A stretch of DNA of 64,000 bases. Origin: Hypericum androsaemum (taxonomy: Eukaryota > Streptophyta > Magnoliopsida > Malpighiales > Hypericaceae). Under the pieces are notes generated by a model, which ran no database searches, was not told the origin of the DNA, and saw nothing but the letters and a program-made list of their open reading frames with translations. A program made the translations under genes and the position numbers. Shown here piece by piece: positions 22,339-34,110 of the stretch. Each line of letters begins with the position of its first letter. Within the stretch, counting starts at the first letter, position 1. The stretch lies in contig OZ023194.1 in assembly GCA_963995505.1 (NCBI GenBank), positions 13,202,428 through 13,266,427 of the forward strand, read 5' to 3'.

Positions 22339-22479
22339 AGATGTTTGGTCTACGCCGGCGTCGACGGCCGGGCTGATGGATGGAACCGTCGCCCAGAAGC
22401 TGGGAGTTCTGTCGCTGGTGTCGGAGGCCCGCAAGAACATAGATGTCATCGTTGTTTTTGATTTTTTTTATTGTAAGGG

Positions 22480-22637
22480 TAAATAAGTCATTTTATATGA
22501 AAAATTGACCGATGACGTCAGCGAGGGACCCGATAGTATAATAAAACCAAATACGGGGATGGCAAAATTATTTTTAGAAATTCAAGGATGCGAGAGATCG
22601 GGAGTCAAAATACCAAGGACCAAAAGGTAATGTGTCC
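22480..22637 (-). repeat. MULE-b right terminal inverted repeat
   Basis: Reverse complement of 11637-11790, sharing gacgtcagcgagggacccga and gagagatcgggagtcaaaa with the inverted left end. It is followed by TSD ttgaaattt at 22638-22646. Confidence 0.7.
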
Positions 22638-24570
22638 TTGAAATTTTGTATTGTTGTGTACGTGTCGTTTCGTTGAGAATTTGGAGGTTGTCGTCCACCA
22701 CATGCACGGTAAGAAATAGACAATCTTGGGTAGTTAGACAAGATTTTATTTCCCCGGTTATCAAGGGGGATTTGGCACCTCAAAAAAAATTACAACGGTG
22801 TTTCTACAAATATGTTTATGTATTCTAATGATTAGAATTTTATAAAATGATAATTTTTACATGATTCAAGATTAATTGTTCAAATATTAAAACTTGTATC
22901 GAGAAGATCATTCTGGATCCACGTTTGATGTTTCTTTCGCATTTAACGAAGTCTACCATACTATTGGAATCGTAAATTAGCAAGGAGGTCAGTGTGTACG
23001 TCCATTTATATATGCACACATGCGGATATACGAAATCCATGTTGACTTTTAGTATCTAGTTGGGTCCTGGATGATTATGCAAAAATTATACAGAGAATTC
23101 AATTTGCATGCACTTATCTTAGAGAATTGACTTGAATTCATTTAACGGGATTTCGGATTTATGCATTATGAATGTAAAATATATTATAAAAAAATTATTT
23201 CTTAAAATAGATTCGACAATGTTCGACTCTAAAAATTAAAAGTTACTAAAAATCTTCTAAACCCAACTACTGAATATTTCCTTCATCCTTTGGAACTATA
23301 AATCTCATGTTGCAACTCAAATTTAGTGTCTCCTCCTCGGTCTTACTTGACTATATTTATATAATTGATCCTCGCACTACGGTCGGGGATAAAAAAAGGG
23401 GGTAAACGTGACCTCTTTTTTGTCCTTAATAGGTTAAGAAAAACAATGGTGCCTAATCAGAGTGGCGTGGTGGATGGTAACTGGTCGACCGATCAAAGTA
23501 CAGAGGGCGCATATTATTGCTCCTATAGTCTTCCTAAGTGTGAACCAATAAAACCATTTTCTTTTTTCTAAATCTTTGACTTTCTGATACTTGTGATTTG
23601 TGAACAGTCATCAATTTAAAATCACACGTTACATGATTATATACACTTATAAAAAATGATGTTTTATATGATAGTTGTTTAATCAAATTCTAGTTTATTC
23701 ATAAAAAATACAATTTGAAGTCCCATGAAACCACACTCAAAATCTATCTCACCGCATAATTTTACGACAATCTTTCTAAATCAAGTGATGATCCTTCTAT
23801 AGCACAAAATTGTCACTAGATAAAATTATTTTTTAAAGTAAATTTTATTTATTATATATACACTCGGATAAAATCTTAATTATTCGTTCTACTAAATCAT
23901 GTTTGTAGTTGAATCATTGCAAAATTATTCTCTCTCCCCCTCTTCATTGAGATGTTATTGGAGGATTTGCAAAGAGTATAATATGGTTTTTCAATAAATA
24001 TATAAGCCTGTCTCCGTAGTTGCCTTAATAAAAACAATATCCAAAAGGATTCGAATCAAATTCTAGTCGAACCAGCCATTATTTGTTCCAATGTCCCAAA
24101 AATAATATTTTCAATTCTAATAAAGCAGATACGAAAAGAAGTCGAGGTAGACAAGTTGGTCTAAAGTACTACTTCAAATAAAAGGTCATAGGTTCATTTC
24201 TTGAATTTGATTTTTGCCAAAGGGCTTGTAGCCCAATGGCACAATGCGTTGTAAATATTTTGGAAGTTTAAGGTTCAAATCTTGACAATATCATGATGTA
24301 ATAATTTACCTTTCAAAAAAATAAAGCAGATACGAAACATACATAATGGTAAAACATGGATTGTTTTATAACTTAATCAGATGTCTACAGATTTATTGTG
24401 CGACTACTTGGTAGAGAAATTTTTGCAACACTTTGTTATTTTTACTTTTTTACATCACCCGTTATCCAGACACCTATTAAGTCAATTAATCCAGAGTTAA
24501 ATTGATGAGAACTTTCAAAAGTAACAAAGTTCTCTAAAAAAAAATTTAACGTTTCCAAATACCCGGACTC
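22638..24570. other. AT-rich intergenic DNA upstream of the MIF gene
   Basis: No gene is supported. It contains a SINE-like copy at 24211-24319. The short ORF at 23365 shows no recognisable feature. Confidence 0.5.
24211..24319 (+). mobile_element. tRNA-derived SINE-like repeat (copy 2)
   Basis: Holds gcttgtagcccaatggcaca, where TAGCCCAATGG fits polymerase III box A, and GGTTCAAATCTTG as box B about 40 bp later. It ends with aataatttacctttc. This is the best-preserved of the three copies. Confidence 0.65.
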
Positions 24571-24633
24571 TATTTTGTTAGCAAGGCTGCCAGTGCGATT
24601 GTTCTATAAAGCAAGTGGAGCACCACTAAGCCT

Positions 24634-24641
24634 TATAAATA
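24634..24641 (+). promoter_or_regulatory. TATA box of the MIF gene
   Basis: TATAAATA lies 166 bp before the start codon, which would put transcription start near 24665 and give a leader of about 135 nt. It is followed at once by telomere-like repeats. Confidence 0.6.
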
Positions 24642-24649
24642 TACTCACC

Positions 24650-24663
24650 AGGGTTAGGGTTAG
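24650..24663 (+). promoter_or_regulatory. Telo-box-like repeats in the MIF 5' region
   Basis: agggttagggttag carries two telomere-like units, and a third (agggttta) lies just before the start codon at about 24791-24798. Telo-boxes are known promoter and leader elements of many plant growth genes. Function here is inferred only. Confidence 0.4.
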
Positions 24664-24799
24664 CCATAAAAGTATATCAGAGGGCCACTACCTACTTGTT
24701 CTCCCAGCTCATCCCATGAGCCAAAAGCTCACAATTCTATTTCCTCCTCCCATCCAAAAAACCTCCGAAAGAAGGATCAAGAAACCGTCTAGGGTTTAG

Positions 24800-25126
24800 A
24801 TGATGAAGAAACGCCAAGTAGTTCTAAGAAGGGATCAGGGGTCAGGAAGGACTTCAAGCAACAGTACAACCACCAACACCACCAGCTCGACCACCTCGTC
24901 CTCCTTCCTAAGAAATGTCCGGTATGGCGAGTGCCAGAGGAACCACGCGGCGAGCATTGGAGGGTACGCGGTGGATGGATGCCGGGAATTCATGGCAAGT
25001 GGGGAGGAAGGGACCGGTGATGCCCTTATATGTGCTGCTTGTGGTTGTCACAGGAACTTCCATAGAAGGGAGGTGGAGACAGAGGTTGTTTGTGAGTATT
25101 CTCCTCCTAATTCTAGTCGCCGATAA
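24800..25126 (+). CDS. MIF: Mini zinc-finger protein (MIF-type, ZF-HD domain only)
   Basis: An intronless 108-residue protein. Residues 1-35 are a basic start ([13 protein letters not shown]) and a Ser/Thr/Asn-rich linker. Residues 40-100 form the ZF-HD dimerisation zinc finger: [25 protein letters not shown], then [15 protein letters not shown], with the spaced Cys and His ligands in place. There is no homeodomain, which defines the MIF group: these small proteins bind ZF-HD homeodomain factors and block their DNA binding or nuclear entry, and in Arabidopsis they modulate hormone responses and floral meristem ending. Length fits the family (about 80-110 residues). Two ATGs are adjacent at 24800 and 24803; the first is used here. 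The gene stands alone between transposon-rich regions and looks intact. Confidence 0.95.
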   Translation: MMKKRQVVLRRDQGSGRTSSNSTTTNTTSSTTSSSFLRNVRYGECQRNHAASIGGYAVDGCREFMASGEEGTGDALICAACGCHRNFHRREVETEVVCEYSPPNSSRR

Positions 25127-26649
25127 ATCGGTTAGAGAAATTACCTAGCTTTTAGTGGGGTGTGAAAAATTCTTGTGAATAGATTTTTACCGTGGATGAT
25201 TGTGGATGTATATTAATTGTTGTTGTTGTTTGATCAGACTTCAAATTCTTCAATGACAAAAGCAAGTATTGGTTCTCTTTGACCAAAGATGAGGGATTTA
25301 TATGCCATATGTGTACCAAATGAGAATTGGAAGTATAATTATGCTTTGTACTAATCGTATACATAGATCTCCTTTTGGTATAGAGATTGAAGAAAGAAGA
25401 ACCAATTTTTTTACAAGTAAATTTTCACACGGCATCTGTCATAAGTTGAACCATGAATTTTCGTCAATTTATGTATGCCTTCAGATTTTTCTTGACATTA
25501 AGTTAGCATCCATGTCCTTTTGGCACCATATTGGCAACCTGCGAGTTACTCATTTAGAGTACTTTCGTATAATATATTTAACTACAAACTTTCTTATGGA
25601 TTACATCTTCTCGAGCAATCATGTGGCATTTAGACTTGAATAATCATAAGAAGGCCCACATATCTAATCAATCTCATCTGAATGATGTATTAAGAATCTC
25701 TTCCACATTGGTTGTTCAATTAGAGGGCCACTAGAGATGCAAGGGAAAAAAACAGTAGTGGCTACTACAATTCAACCTAGTGATTTTTTTTGGAAAGAAT
25801 TCAACCTAGTGATACCAACAGATGGTTATGCTTTATAGAGTGACCCGTTTAGAGAGATAGAACCATCTGATTTGATTCGTTCTGAATAGCCGTGTGTATG
25901 TGATAATTGATTGGCAGGCCAGTATCATCATCCTAGCTCTAGGGAGATAGAGATAAGCTTCTTAATTCCAATATTTCTACTCATTATTTTCAAATACTCA
26001 TCATCCCTATGACCATTGGGAGCCTCTCTCTCTCTATCAATTGCAGGCTATTTGAATAAGTTTATGCATACATTAGCTACCTCTTCCTATTAATTTATGG
26101 TAAAGGAGCAGCATGTACTTTATTGGAATTTGGAAGTGATATTTATTAACCTAAGATTCCATTGCAAGTGCATAAAATTTCACGAAATTGTTCCAATGCC
26201 AACCACGAAAGCATGAGGGTCTCCCGATAAGATAGGTAGTCACTTTGGCAAACAAGATTGCTACATGATAAGATAGGTTGACACATTTCCAATGTACACT
26301 CCTCATGTGCCATTAAATTCTTTTGCGTGTCTGCCCTTTTGATTAATAATCATATAGCTTTAAAATTTCCGTAACCTATTTCGATATTTTCGATAAGTAG
26401 ATTTGTACGTATTTCATCTCTTCGTAATTATATCAGCAAATGTAATGAGAATAGAAAGATCTTCAAAACAAAATTTACATATTGACTACATAAGGAAAGT
26501 AATCAAAACATAGCCAAATAGATTTAATTGCAATTGCTATCCATGTCATTTGCGATCTAAATCTTTACAGCCTCTAAACTTCATCTAATAATCTAGATCA
26601 CAGTGTAAAATTAAATATAGCAATATTAATGTCTGGATAGAGTTTTTCT

Positions 26650-26800
26650 TATCAGAGTACTTTTTCTCTATTACAGTTTTTTCTACCGAATTTTGTCGCA
26701 GTAGAGTTTTGACGAGGCCGATAATCGCAACTTTGAAAGAGAAAATTTTACACTCTGTAAATTTTACAATCAATAAATTCTATTGTTTCAAATAAAAATC
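26650..26800 (+). repeat. Dispersed repeat family copy (ttttgacga..cgat motif)
   Basis: Contains agttttgacgaggccgataa followed by tcgcaact and a tail tttacactctgtaaatttta. Related sequences occur at 28860-28985 and 58985-59155, and a tail-like stretch near 700-840. It may be a MITE; the ends are not resolved. Confidence 0.4.
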
Positions 26801-27206
26801 AAAACATAGCCACCCCAAGTAGGAGTGAGGACCAAACCATATAAAATATGAAGTCGCTAAACCGTGAGTTGTGATACCGAAAAAATTAAAACCACAAGTT
26901 TGGTGGGTGTGATGATGAGGTTTAGATTCAAACCCTGACACAGTAGGTAGTACATTCTCAGTTACAAAAAAAAGTGCAATTTTGGTGTCAAATATAAGTG
27001 CAAACCGCAATATACTCACCCCTAACCCAAGTACTCTTTTTAGATTTTATTTTGGGTTTGGATATGTGAGAGGCTCATGCATATGTACATGAGAATTCCA
27101 AGATCAATAATATATTCTCCTCCTACTTCCCTTTTGTTTTTTCCACTCTTTCCTCTAGCCTGTCTTTGTTTTCTTGCCCAGACAAGGTATTGTTTATTTG
27201 GTTTAT

Positions 27207-27541
27207 AAAACTAGGCAAAGTGGAAGGTACAGAGAACTTACAGTGTCTCCCAATTGATCAATTGGGCATATAATATCATATCTTCTCCAACTTTTTGGAA
27301 GTCCAACTTATATTTTTTTCATCGTAGCTTGACCAGATGTTTCGATTCAAGCACCGTGAATACGGTTGCAAAAATCAAAACTAAATTACTCGGCTTAAAG
27401 AGTATCTGAGTACTGAGTGTTTTACACACACAAAAAATTAAAACTAGGCTATGTGAAAGGTACAAAGAACATCCATCGTCTCCCAATTGATCAATTTTGG
27501 GCATATAATATCATATCGTCTCCAGCATTTTGGAGGTACAA
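27207..27541 (+). repeat. Imperfect direct repeat pair
   Basis: 27207-27309 and 27438-27541 share aaactaggc, gaaggtaca, cccaattgatcaatt and gggcataatatcatat-like blocks followed by tctccaac/tctccagc. This is a local duplication of about 105 bp with a 130-bp spacer, of no known function. Confidence 0.65.
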
Positions 27542-28859
27542 CACACATATATTTTAGGCCTGGCATGCTTTTTTTATTTGAACCGGCAAGTTCAAATTAG
27601 TCCATTCAGTGTCAAAAAAGGAAAAATAATCTCATGCCATGAATATGCTACAAAGAGGCCAGCATACATATACAAAAGTATGTAGGTAATGGATTAGTAA
27701 AGAGTCTCCTTTTGGTTCTTACGGCTAAAGAGATCCCCAGACTTTTGGTAAAAATGAATAGAATTAACAATTATACTTAAAAAATGTTCCATGTCTGCAC
27801 ATATGTATATATTTGTGTATATTTATAAAAACACACTAACTAATTGGGTATGATTGGTGATTTTTTTAATAAATGGAGAATTTTATTTCCAAAGAAAAGA
27901 AAAGAAAAGTTTCATGGTTACAATACATGCAGACCCCACCACCAGCTAATCAAAAAAGTAGTTAAGTGATACTCTACCATGACCTAACCTCAAGTTAGTC
28001 CACAATCTCGATATGATTGGTGATTATAAATAGATGTAAACCAAAGAATTGGCTTTTGCCTTTTCTTTAACAACCTTTGTGACAATCTTGACACTCGAGT
28101 TATGAGACTTGGATCGTGCGGATATAATAGATCAACACATCTTAACATTATGTTAGAACCTTGGTATAAAACTTAAAACTTTACTTTTAAAAAAAACTTA
28201 AAACCTTCACATAAAACTCAACAAACCATCACAATTAATATAGTAATCCAAACACGTGGATATGGATAATCCAGGCCTTAGTTTCTTTCTAGCTAAGCGT
28301 TCAGCCCAATGTACCACCTTTTATAACTGGACCCAACAACTGGAAGGCCCATCAAATTTTCACTCCCAAGTTTTTAACCATTGGACAAGTTTCTTAGTGC
28401 CAGGGAAATGTTATGAACATCAATTCCAAACTTGTACTATTCTTTCAAGAAACTCTTTATTTTTTTTATAAGTAGATTTCTTTTACACTTTGGGGGTTTG
28501 AACATTATACTCCAAACTCAATTCTCACCATTATCTTTTACCACTAGAGGTGAGTCTAAAGATAAACAGATATTTTGTTGGCATAGATTGCGCAATGGAT
28601 AAAAATGCTCGACATAAAAATTGACAATAATATTTTAATGCATATGCATTTTCGTAGCTCGCTCAATCAGGGAACATAAATTTCATCAGGCCTATGGAAC
28701 GATATTGTTCACCGCTGCGGTATTTTCTTGGAAGCCTTGTCTATGGCCTATGCATACTCTGTTTTCCTAATTTCTACGGCTGCTATTACAATCCGTACAA
28801 AATTGAACAAAAAACTTGGATCAACGACTTTGCATGTTCCCAATGAGCACGTATAAATA

Positions 28860-28985
28860 TAGGACGCGTTTTTTCCGATGGATTTTTTTCTAATAAAATT
28901 TTGACGATGTCGGCGATCGCAATCTCATAAAAAATCGAATAGGGACCTTGTACTAAATAAGATATTTTTGGTTATTAATTTTAAT
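28860..28985 (+). repeat. Dispersed repeat family copy
   Basis: Contains aaaattttgacgatgtcggc then gatcgcaatctc, and a tail ctaaataagatattttt. It resembles 26650-26800 and 58985-59155. Confidence 0.4.
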
Positions 28986-30551
28986 ATATAGGAGCATTTG
29001 CCCCTCTACTTCCAAAAAAAAAAGAGCATGTATAAATATATCAACTTGCAAAAAATTATTTTAAAAGTATGAAACATGATGTAGTCGTATTACAATCCGA
29101 TAAGAAAAATATTATTATTTTTTGTAGTCTGTATCACTTCGAATTCGGATAAAAATTAATTAGCTAGAATATGACATTGAACAGACAAGAGACTATGGAA
29201 TACAGCTTGTAGTCCGCTTCCGTTGTCGTCTTGGTGGCGGTTGCATGTGCTCCGTTGATCTCGGATGAAGATAGCACATGGATTTTGGATACTATCAATC
29301 AATTATGAACTCCTAATAATTCCATTGGAGCTTCAATTCTATAATCTTGTAATAACCCCACTACCTCCTGGCACAAGTAACAAATTGGTATTTTTATTGC
29401 TTAATTAGAGATCTTCAAAATATAATTAGATTTTCAACTTGTAATTAGTCATGCAAACAGTTGCATAATTTGAACTCCAAAGTTTTAGCGAAACAAGCCA
29501 TGACCAGTTAATGAATGCATTACGTGGCAGTTACAATCAAAAGAATTAAGCGACTCAAAAATCAAAAGATTTCCACGAGAGAGAGATATCTTGTTAATAT
29601 AATTTAATATCTCTTTTAAACATTTAATAGTAGGAAAAAGGAGAATTTTACCCATTTGACTAGACCCGCCCACGGCCCAGGGAATCGGACTGGGCATTAT
29701 GTTCTTACTTGGGCCGTTGCAGACTTTGGACTTAGTTGGGCTACAAAAGTTCGACCCAACATGGCTACGTGTTCCAAAATTCGAAATCTAATTAAACTAA
29801 AATAATTTTTTTTTGGTGAATAATTCTACACTAATTCACATAAGTACTTTTTCCGTAGCGGAGCAAGAGCCGAAAGCATGTGCATTTATTGCTTCGGTTA
29901 ATTGCTGATTTAAAGAATTTCCATAGGTCAAGCTCCGATGTTGTTTTCTAGCTCAGAAAATAACAGATTATTTGCCACCCCGACACGGAACAAACAAAGA
30001 TTATTCTAATTTTAAATGGTGATTTTTTTAACATTAAAAATGTTGTTATAGTTGTTAAACTCTGTTGTTTTGATATATTGATTCAATTTGAATATCGATC
30101 GCTCAATTCACATACGTATTGTGGCTAAGACTTTTTGTTTTTTATTGAATCATATAGGTAAAGGGTTGTAGTTCTATTTCTTGTGTAATTTCTTTTTACA
30201 TGATTGATTCCTTGCTGCAATTATTTTCTTTTAATACATCATCTACTTATATATAAAAAAGATTGGTCAATTCAATAAATTTCTCGATACTAATTCTTTC
30301 AAACTTAACCTAACCTACGCACTAACAGGCCGTGTTAAAATGCATTTTTCCTGGGATTAGTTGGACCATTCCATCAACCTAACTCAGTAAATTGACGATG
30401 TTGTATTGTGAACGTGACAGGTATGACCACTCCAATTAACAACTTTAATTAAAGACTATTAGTCTGACATATTGAATTAATTTTATTAAACCTATCTTAA
30501 ATAAGAAATATTATGTCTAGTGTCCTATGGAAATTTGTACGATCCACATAG

Positions 30552-31811
30552 TAGGGGTGAGTAAATGGACCGGACCAGACTGATCTGAATCATAATAATC
30601 GAGAACTATTTAAGAAAAATATGGAATTCGGACCGGACCATTTGCTGGTTGGTTCTGGACCAGAAACAAACCTTTTTTTTGTTTGGTTTGGATTCGGACC
30701 AAAAAACCTAAAATTTTAAAAATAAATAAAAATGGGCGTTTATGGACTTGAGGAAGACAACGAGAGACGATAAAGAGGCACAGAGGAGAGATGTCAATTA
30801 GGATTTGACATTTAGATTTGCTGTTTGGGAATGTCATAAAAAAAATTTCAATGTACTGTATGAGAAAAAAAATTAGTTGTGTAATCTTGCCACACGTAAG
30901 TTTTTTTTTATCATTGTCTCAAAAAATTATGGTTTGGTCCGGGTTTCCATGGTTTTTTTATAAAAGATCCTAACGAGATCCAATAACTATTTTTTGAGTA
31001 AACAAAAGAACCGATCCTTAGGGATGGCAATGGGTATGGTATGGTAGGGTAGGGTATTGATAGGACCCTACTCATACCCTAGTTTTTTTGGATGGACCCA
31101 TACCCTACCCTCGACCCTACAAAATTTTTATTGTTAGATTCATACCCTACCCTCCTGGAGACCCAGGGTCTACAGGGTCTGACCCTTTAACTTTCTGCAT
31201 TTTGATAATTTTTAATCAAAACTTAATTTTTATATAAAATTTAAATAAATTCAAGACATCTACTACGTTACACATCAACATTCAATAAAAAATTGATGAA
31301 ACATCAAAATTTTTAATTTAATTTCAATAGTCCAAGGTTTTTTTAGAGTTTGAAGTACATAAACAATTCAACAAAAGAAAAATATAGCATGTCAGCTTCT
31401 AGTGATCCATCATTCACGACATCTTCTATGCTAGTTGCGGAATAACATAATAAATACGTTAAAGTTAACCGTAAAGTATATTATATATATTATCAATACG
31501 GTCTAACAATAGTCTAACTAGAATCTAATTAGGGTAGAGTCTAAAATAGGGTAAAAATGTAAGGGCAGGGTCCGACCCACAGGGTCTAGCTATGGATCAT
31601 ACCCTACTCTAGATCCTACCTCTAAACATGGACACATACCCATACCCTACCCTAGATCTAGTCAAAGTCAACATACCCTAGACCCTCAGGATATGGGTAT
31701 TTCTGTCATCCCTACCGATCCTGACTAATTCTTTTTAGTTCTAGTTCTGGACCGAATTTTTTAGTTTGGTTCGATCTAATTGTGGTTCTTGATTTTTTTT
31801 TTCACCCTCTA
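30552..31811. mobile_element. Possible hAT-like MITE carrying a nested MITE
   Basis: Possible ends are taggggtgagtaaatgg (30552) and tttttcaccctcta (31811). Internal motifs such as ggaccggacca and ggttctggacc appear inverted on the right side as ttggtccgg and tctggaccga. No clear 8-bp TSD is visible, so the outer limits are tentative. The element at 31019-31714 sits inside it. Confidence 0.45.
31019..31714. mobile_element. hAT-type MITE (tagggatggcaa family), nested
   Basis: The ends are tagggatggcaatggg and ..tgtcatcccta, flanked by the perfect 8-bp TSD ccgatcct (31011-31018 and 31715-31722). The inside is full of repeated catacccta and gggtcta motifs. It belongs to the same family as 52407-53306 and 62641-62982, and has no coding capacity. 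Confidence 0.88.
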
Positions 31812-32603
31812 AGCATATGTGTTAGCTGGCGGGTTATGAACTTATGTAATTTCCTTTCCTTTCTTTTTTTCTTTTCCTTTCTTTTTTTCATTTGGTTTTA
31901 ATAAAATTGGCTTATTTAAAAAAATCTTAAGTAAACACCGATTAATGTATACTGCTCGCAAATTACTAGTTGAATCTAATACATTAAATCGATTTCTTAC
32001 GCAAAAAAAATATAGGGAAAAAACAGATCGTATGGTTTCAATTTGGTAATTTAGTCCATGTGCTTTCCAATCTTTTATAGTATACGGTCCACTCAGGATG
32101 ACAGGGATAAAAACAGACACGTGGCTTGCCACGTAGGCTATACGACGTCATTTTGTTGTCCATGTGACAAGGTGACTAGATAAGTTGTTTGACATGAATT
32201 CAAGTGAATAATTACCTAATTGATCCCAACAATATTTTAATATTATTTTGAAAACCCTATATTTAACTATATAACTTCTTCACTATCACCAAGCCTCTCA
32301 TTTATTCCACCCCTCCCATTTATTCCACAAAGAGAGCCCTAATATTTCTCGGTGTCGTCCAACTTCAAGAATTGGGTCGTCCATCTTCAAGAACGAGGTC
32401 GTCCCTCTTCCTCCCCAAAGACAACCTAACGTTGGACCCTAAAATTTTTCGGTAAGTTTGTTGAACTCTAACATTATTGAAACCTTCCCTCTTCCTCCCC
32501 TCCCCTCCCCGTTCTTCCCTAAGTAAACCCTAAAAATTTTGGGTCATTTATTTCTTGAGTTAGCCCCAACCTTCTTTTGTCGAGACAGCCCCGATCTTGC
32601 CAA

Positions 32604-32987
32604 ATGAGCAGCAGCGAGTGTGCTTCTCTGGAGTTTTCGAAACGGAAGACCTTGTTCTACGGTTGTGGTGTTCGTTCGAGTGTGCGAATGGCAAAGACTG
32701 ATCAAAACTTGGGTCGGCGATTTTATGGTTGTGGATGATACAACGAGTTTGATAAAAAAAGGTGCAATTTTTTTCAATGGTGTGATCCCCCTCCTTGCAA
32801 ATGGGGGTTAGAGTTGCTGCCCGAATTAATGGCTGACCTAAAGCTCTGAAAGGAATGCCTACGAATAAAAGAGGAGAAAGCTTGTGACATGAAAATTGCA
32901 TTGCACAAAAGCGAAGAGAAGTGCAAGAGATATCGTTGTATTATATTTGTGCTTCTTTTTTCCTTGTTTATAATCTGGGTCCTTTGA
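32604..32987 (+). pseudogene. GRF-type zinc-finger protein with C-terminal membrane segment, two stops
   Basis: A single frame of 127 codons has only two internal stops, both TGA in places where CGA is likely. The N-terminal part fits a GRF zinc finger: TLFYGCGV, then DQNLGRRFYGCG, then RCNFFQWCDPPPC. A Lys/Glu-rich helix follows (AC-DMKIALHKSEEKCKRY) and a hydrophobic C-terminal segment (IIFVLLFSLFIIWVL). GRF fingers bind nucleic acid. Plant genomes hold many short GRF proteins of this layout near transposons. The CGA-to-TGA changes fit deamination of methylated C. Confidence 0.78.
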
Positions 32988-33099
32988 TACAATGTAATCA
33001 TGTAGAATATTAAGTACAATTTGGTCAATGTTTCATTTGAATTGTCAAAGTGTGTGTAGCTGTAAACATCTGCAATATCGAAATATCCAAACATGACGC

Positions 33100-33365
33100 C
33101 CAAATACTAAACATCTGAAACATCCAAACAAGGTGTTCAAAATAGGCATCTAGCCCTAAACATCAGAATAGGCATCTAGCCCTAAATATCCGAAAATAAG
33201 GTGTCCAAAATGCCCTAAATATCCGAATAGGCATCCAACCATAAACATCCGAAAAAGGTGTCCAAAATGTCCTAAACATCTGAATAGGCATCTAGCCCTA
33301 AACATTCGAAAATAAGGTGTCCAAAATGGCCTGAACATCCGAATAATAAACATCCAAAAGCCAAA
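33100..33365. repeat. Tandem repeat, unit about 57-59 bp
   Basis: Three or more copies of a unit that includes aataggcatctagccctaaa and ggtgtccaaaatg. In the minus-strand frame it repeats HFGHLIFGYLGLDAYSDV-like peptides. The array lies inside MULE-c between its two ORF relics. Confidence 0.8.
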
Positions 33366-34110
33366 CGCATGTCCAAAAGATGAAACAGCCGAAGCATCCA
33401 CGAGAATTTTTTCATTAAACCATAGGTAATTTGGCCTCCAATCATCATCAGAATCATTCATCACATCATCCAACTCCATATCTCTAAAAAGAACAGGGTC
33501 TTCTTCATCTTCATTCGGCAAATTAAGTTCATTCGGCCTCTCAACAGAATCATTCATCACTTCATTCAGCCCCTCAACAGCAACGTCATAATTTTCTTCT
33601 CTATTCAGCCTCTCAACAGCAATGTCACAAATTTCTTCTCCATCTAGCCCATCGTCAGATGATTTACTTTCTTCATTCTTACTATCATCATCCAAACCAA
33701 TAATACCTTCACTATCCGAGCTCCAATTTTCCTATTGTACTTCATTTTATTGTCCATCATCGTTTAAGATAGAATTCAACCTTTTGTTCAGTTCTTTAAG
33801 AGGCATAACATTGTCTCCATCTTCTATCCCATAAACTTCGGTCAACTCAGAACCATTTTCTTCCCTAATCATGTCCACTACCTGGGTATCATCTAAAATT
33901 TCCACTAACCTGTCATCCCCTTCAACCCCACCCTTCCTATACCACATTCAAAAGTGTTCAATATCCAGAAGTTTATGATAAAATCCATGGATAACCCAAT
34001 AACCAAATTTATCTATGTCATATCCAACATCCACATCAGAATGGTCACCTCCAACATATTGCCTACCTCTGTTATCCTCCCATTGTTCACCAAAGTTGTA
34101 CCGAATACGA
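33156..34110 (-). pseudogene. MULE transposase N-terminus, PB1-like, decayed
   Basis: A minus-strand frame from about 34110 reads RQYVGGDHSDVDVGYDIDKF and WVIHGFYHKLLDIE, a stop, then MWYRKGGVEGDDRLVEILDD and TQVVDMI. This pattern matches the PB1-like domain at the start of many plant Mutator-like transposases. It is followed by an acidic region (33695 down: MDDDSKNEESKSSDDG and DEEDPVLFRDMELDD) of the kind that links to the DNA-binding part. The catalytic and SWIM domains are absent; the frame runs into the tandem repeat. Confidence 0.68.

Larger units (their letters stand above)
11637..22637. mobile_element. MULE-b: Mutator-like transposon hosting two copia elements
   Basis: The left end (11637 onward, with gttttgactcccgacctctc and tatactatcgggtcc) is matched in reverse complement by the right end (about 22480-22637). 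The flanking 9-bp duplication is ttgaaattt (11628-11636 and 22638-22646). Long TIRs plus a 9-bp TSD point to a Mutator-like element. After removing copia-A, the hAT relic and copia-C, only about 1.1 kb remains, including a GC-rich part (20220-20494 and 22344-22470) that may be captured host DNA. No transposase is seen. The outermost 15 bases of the two TIRs agree only loosely, so the exact ends may be off by a few bases. Confidence 0.7.
25127..30551. other. Long intergenic region, repeats but no gene
   Basis: The first few hundred bases are probably MIF 3' UTR. Beyond that I see an imperfect direct repeat (27207-27309 and 27438-27541) and two copies of a dispersed repeat family (about 26650-26800 and 28860-28985). 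The ORFs near 25302, 28256 and 29485 have no supporting similarity or composition. Confidence 0.5.

Noticed and set aside
24915..25148. Second frame overlapping MIF
   Set aside because: A shifted reading of the MIF zinc-finger region; the true frame keeps all zinc ligands.
28256..28471. 71-residue ORF
   Set aside because: No signal peptide, domain or promoter; isolated in intergenic DNA.
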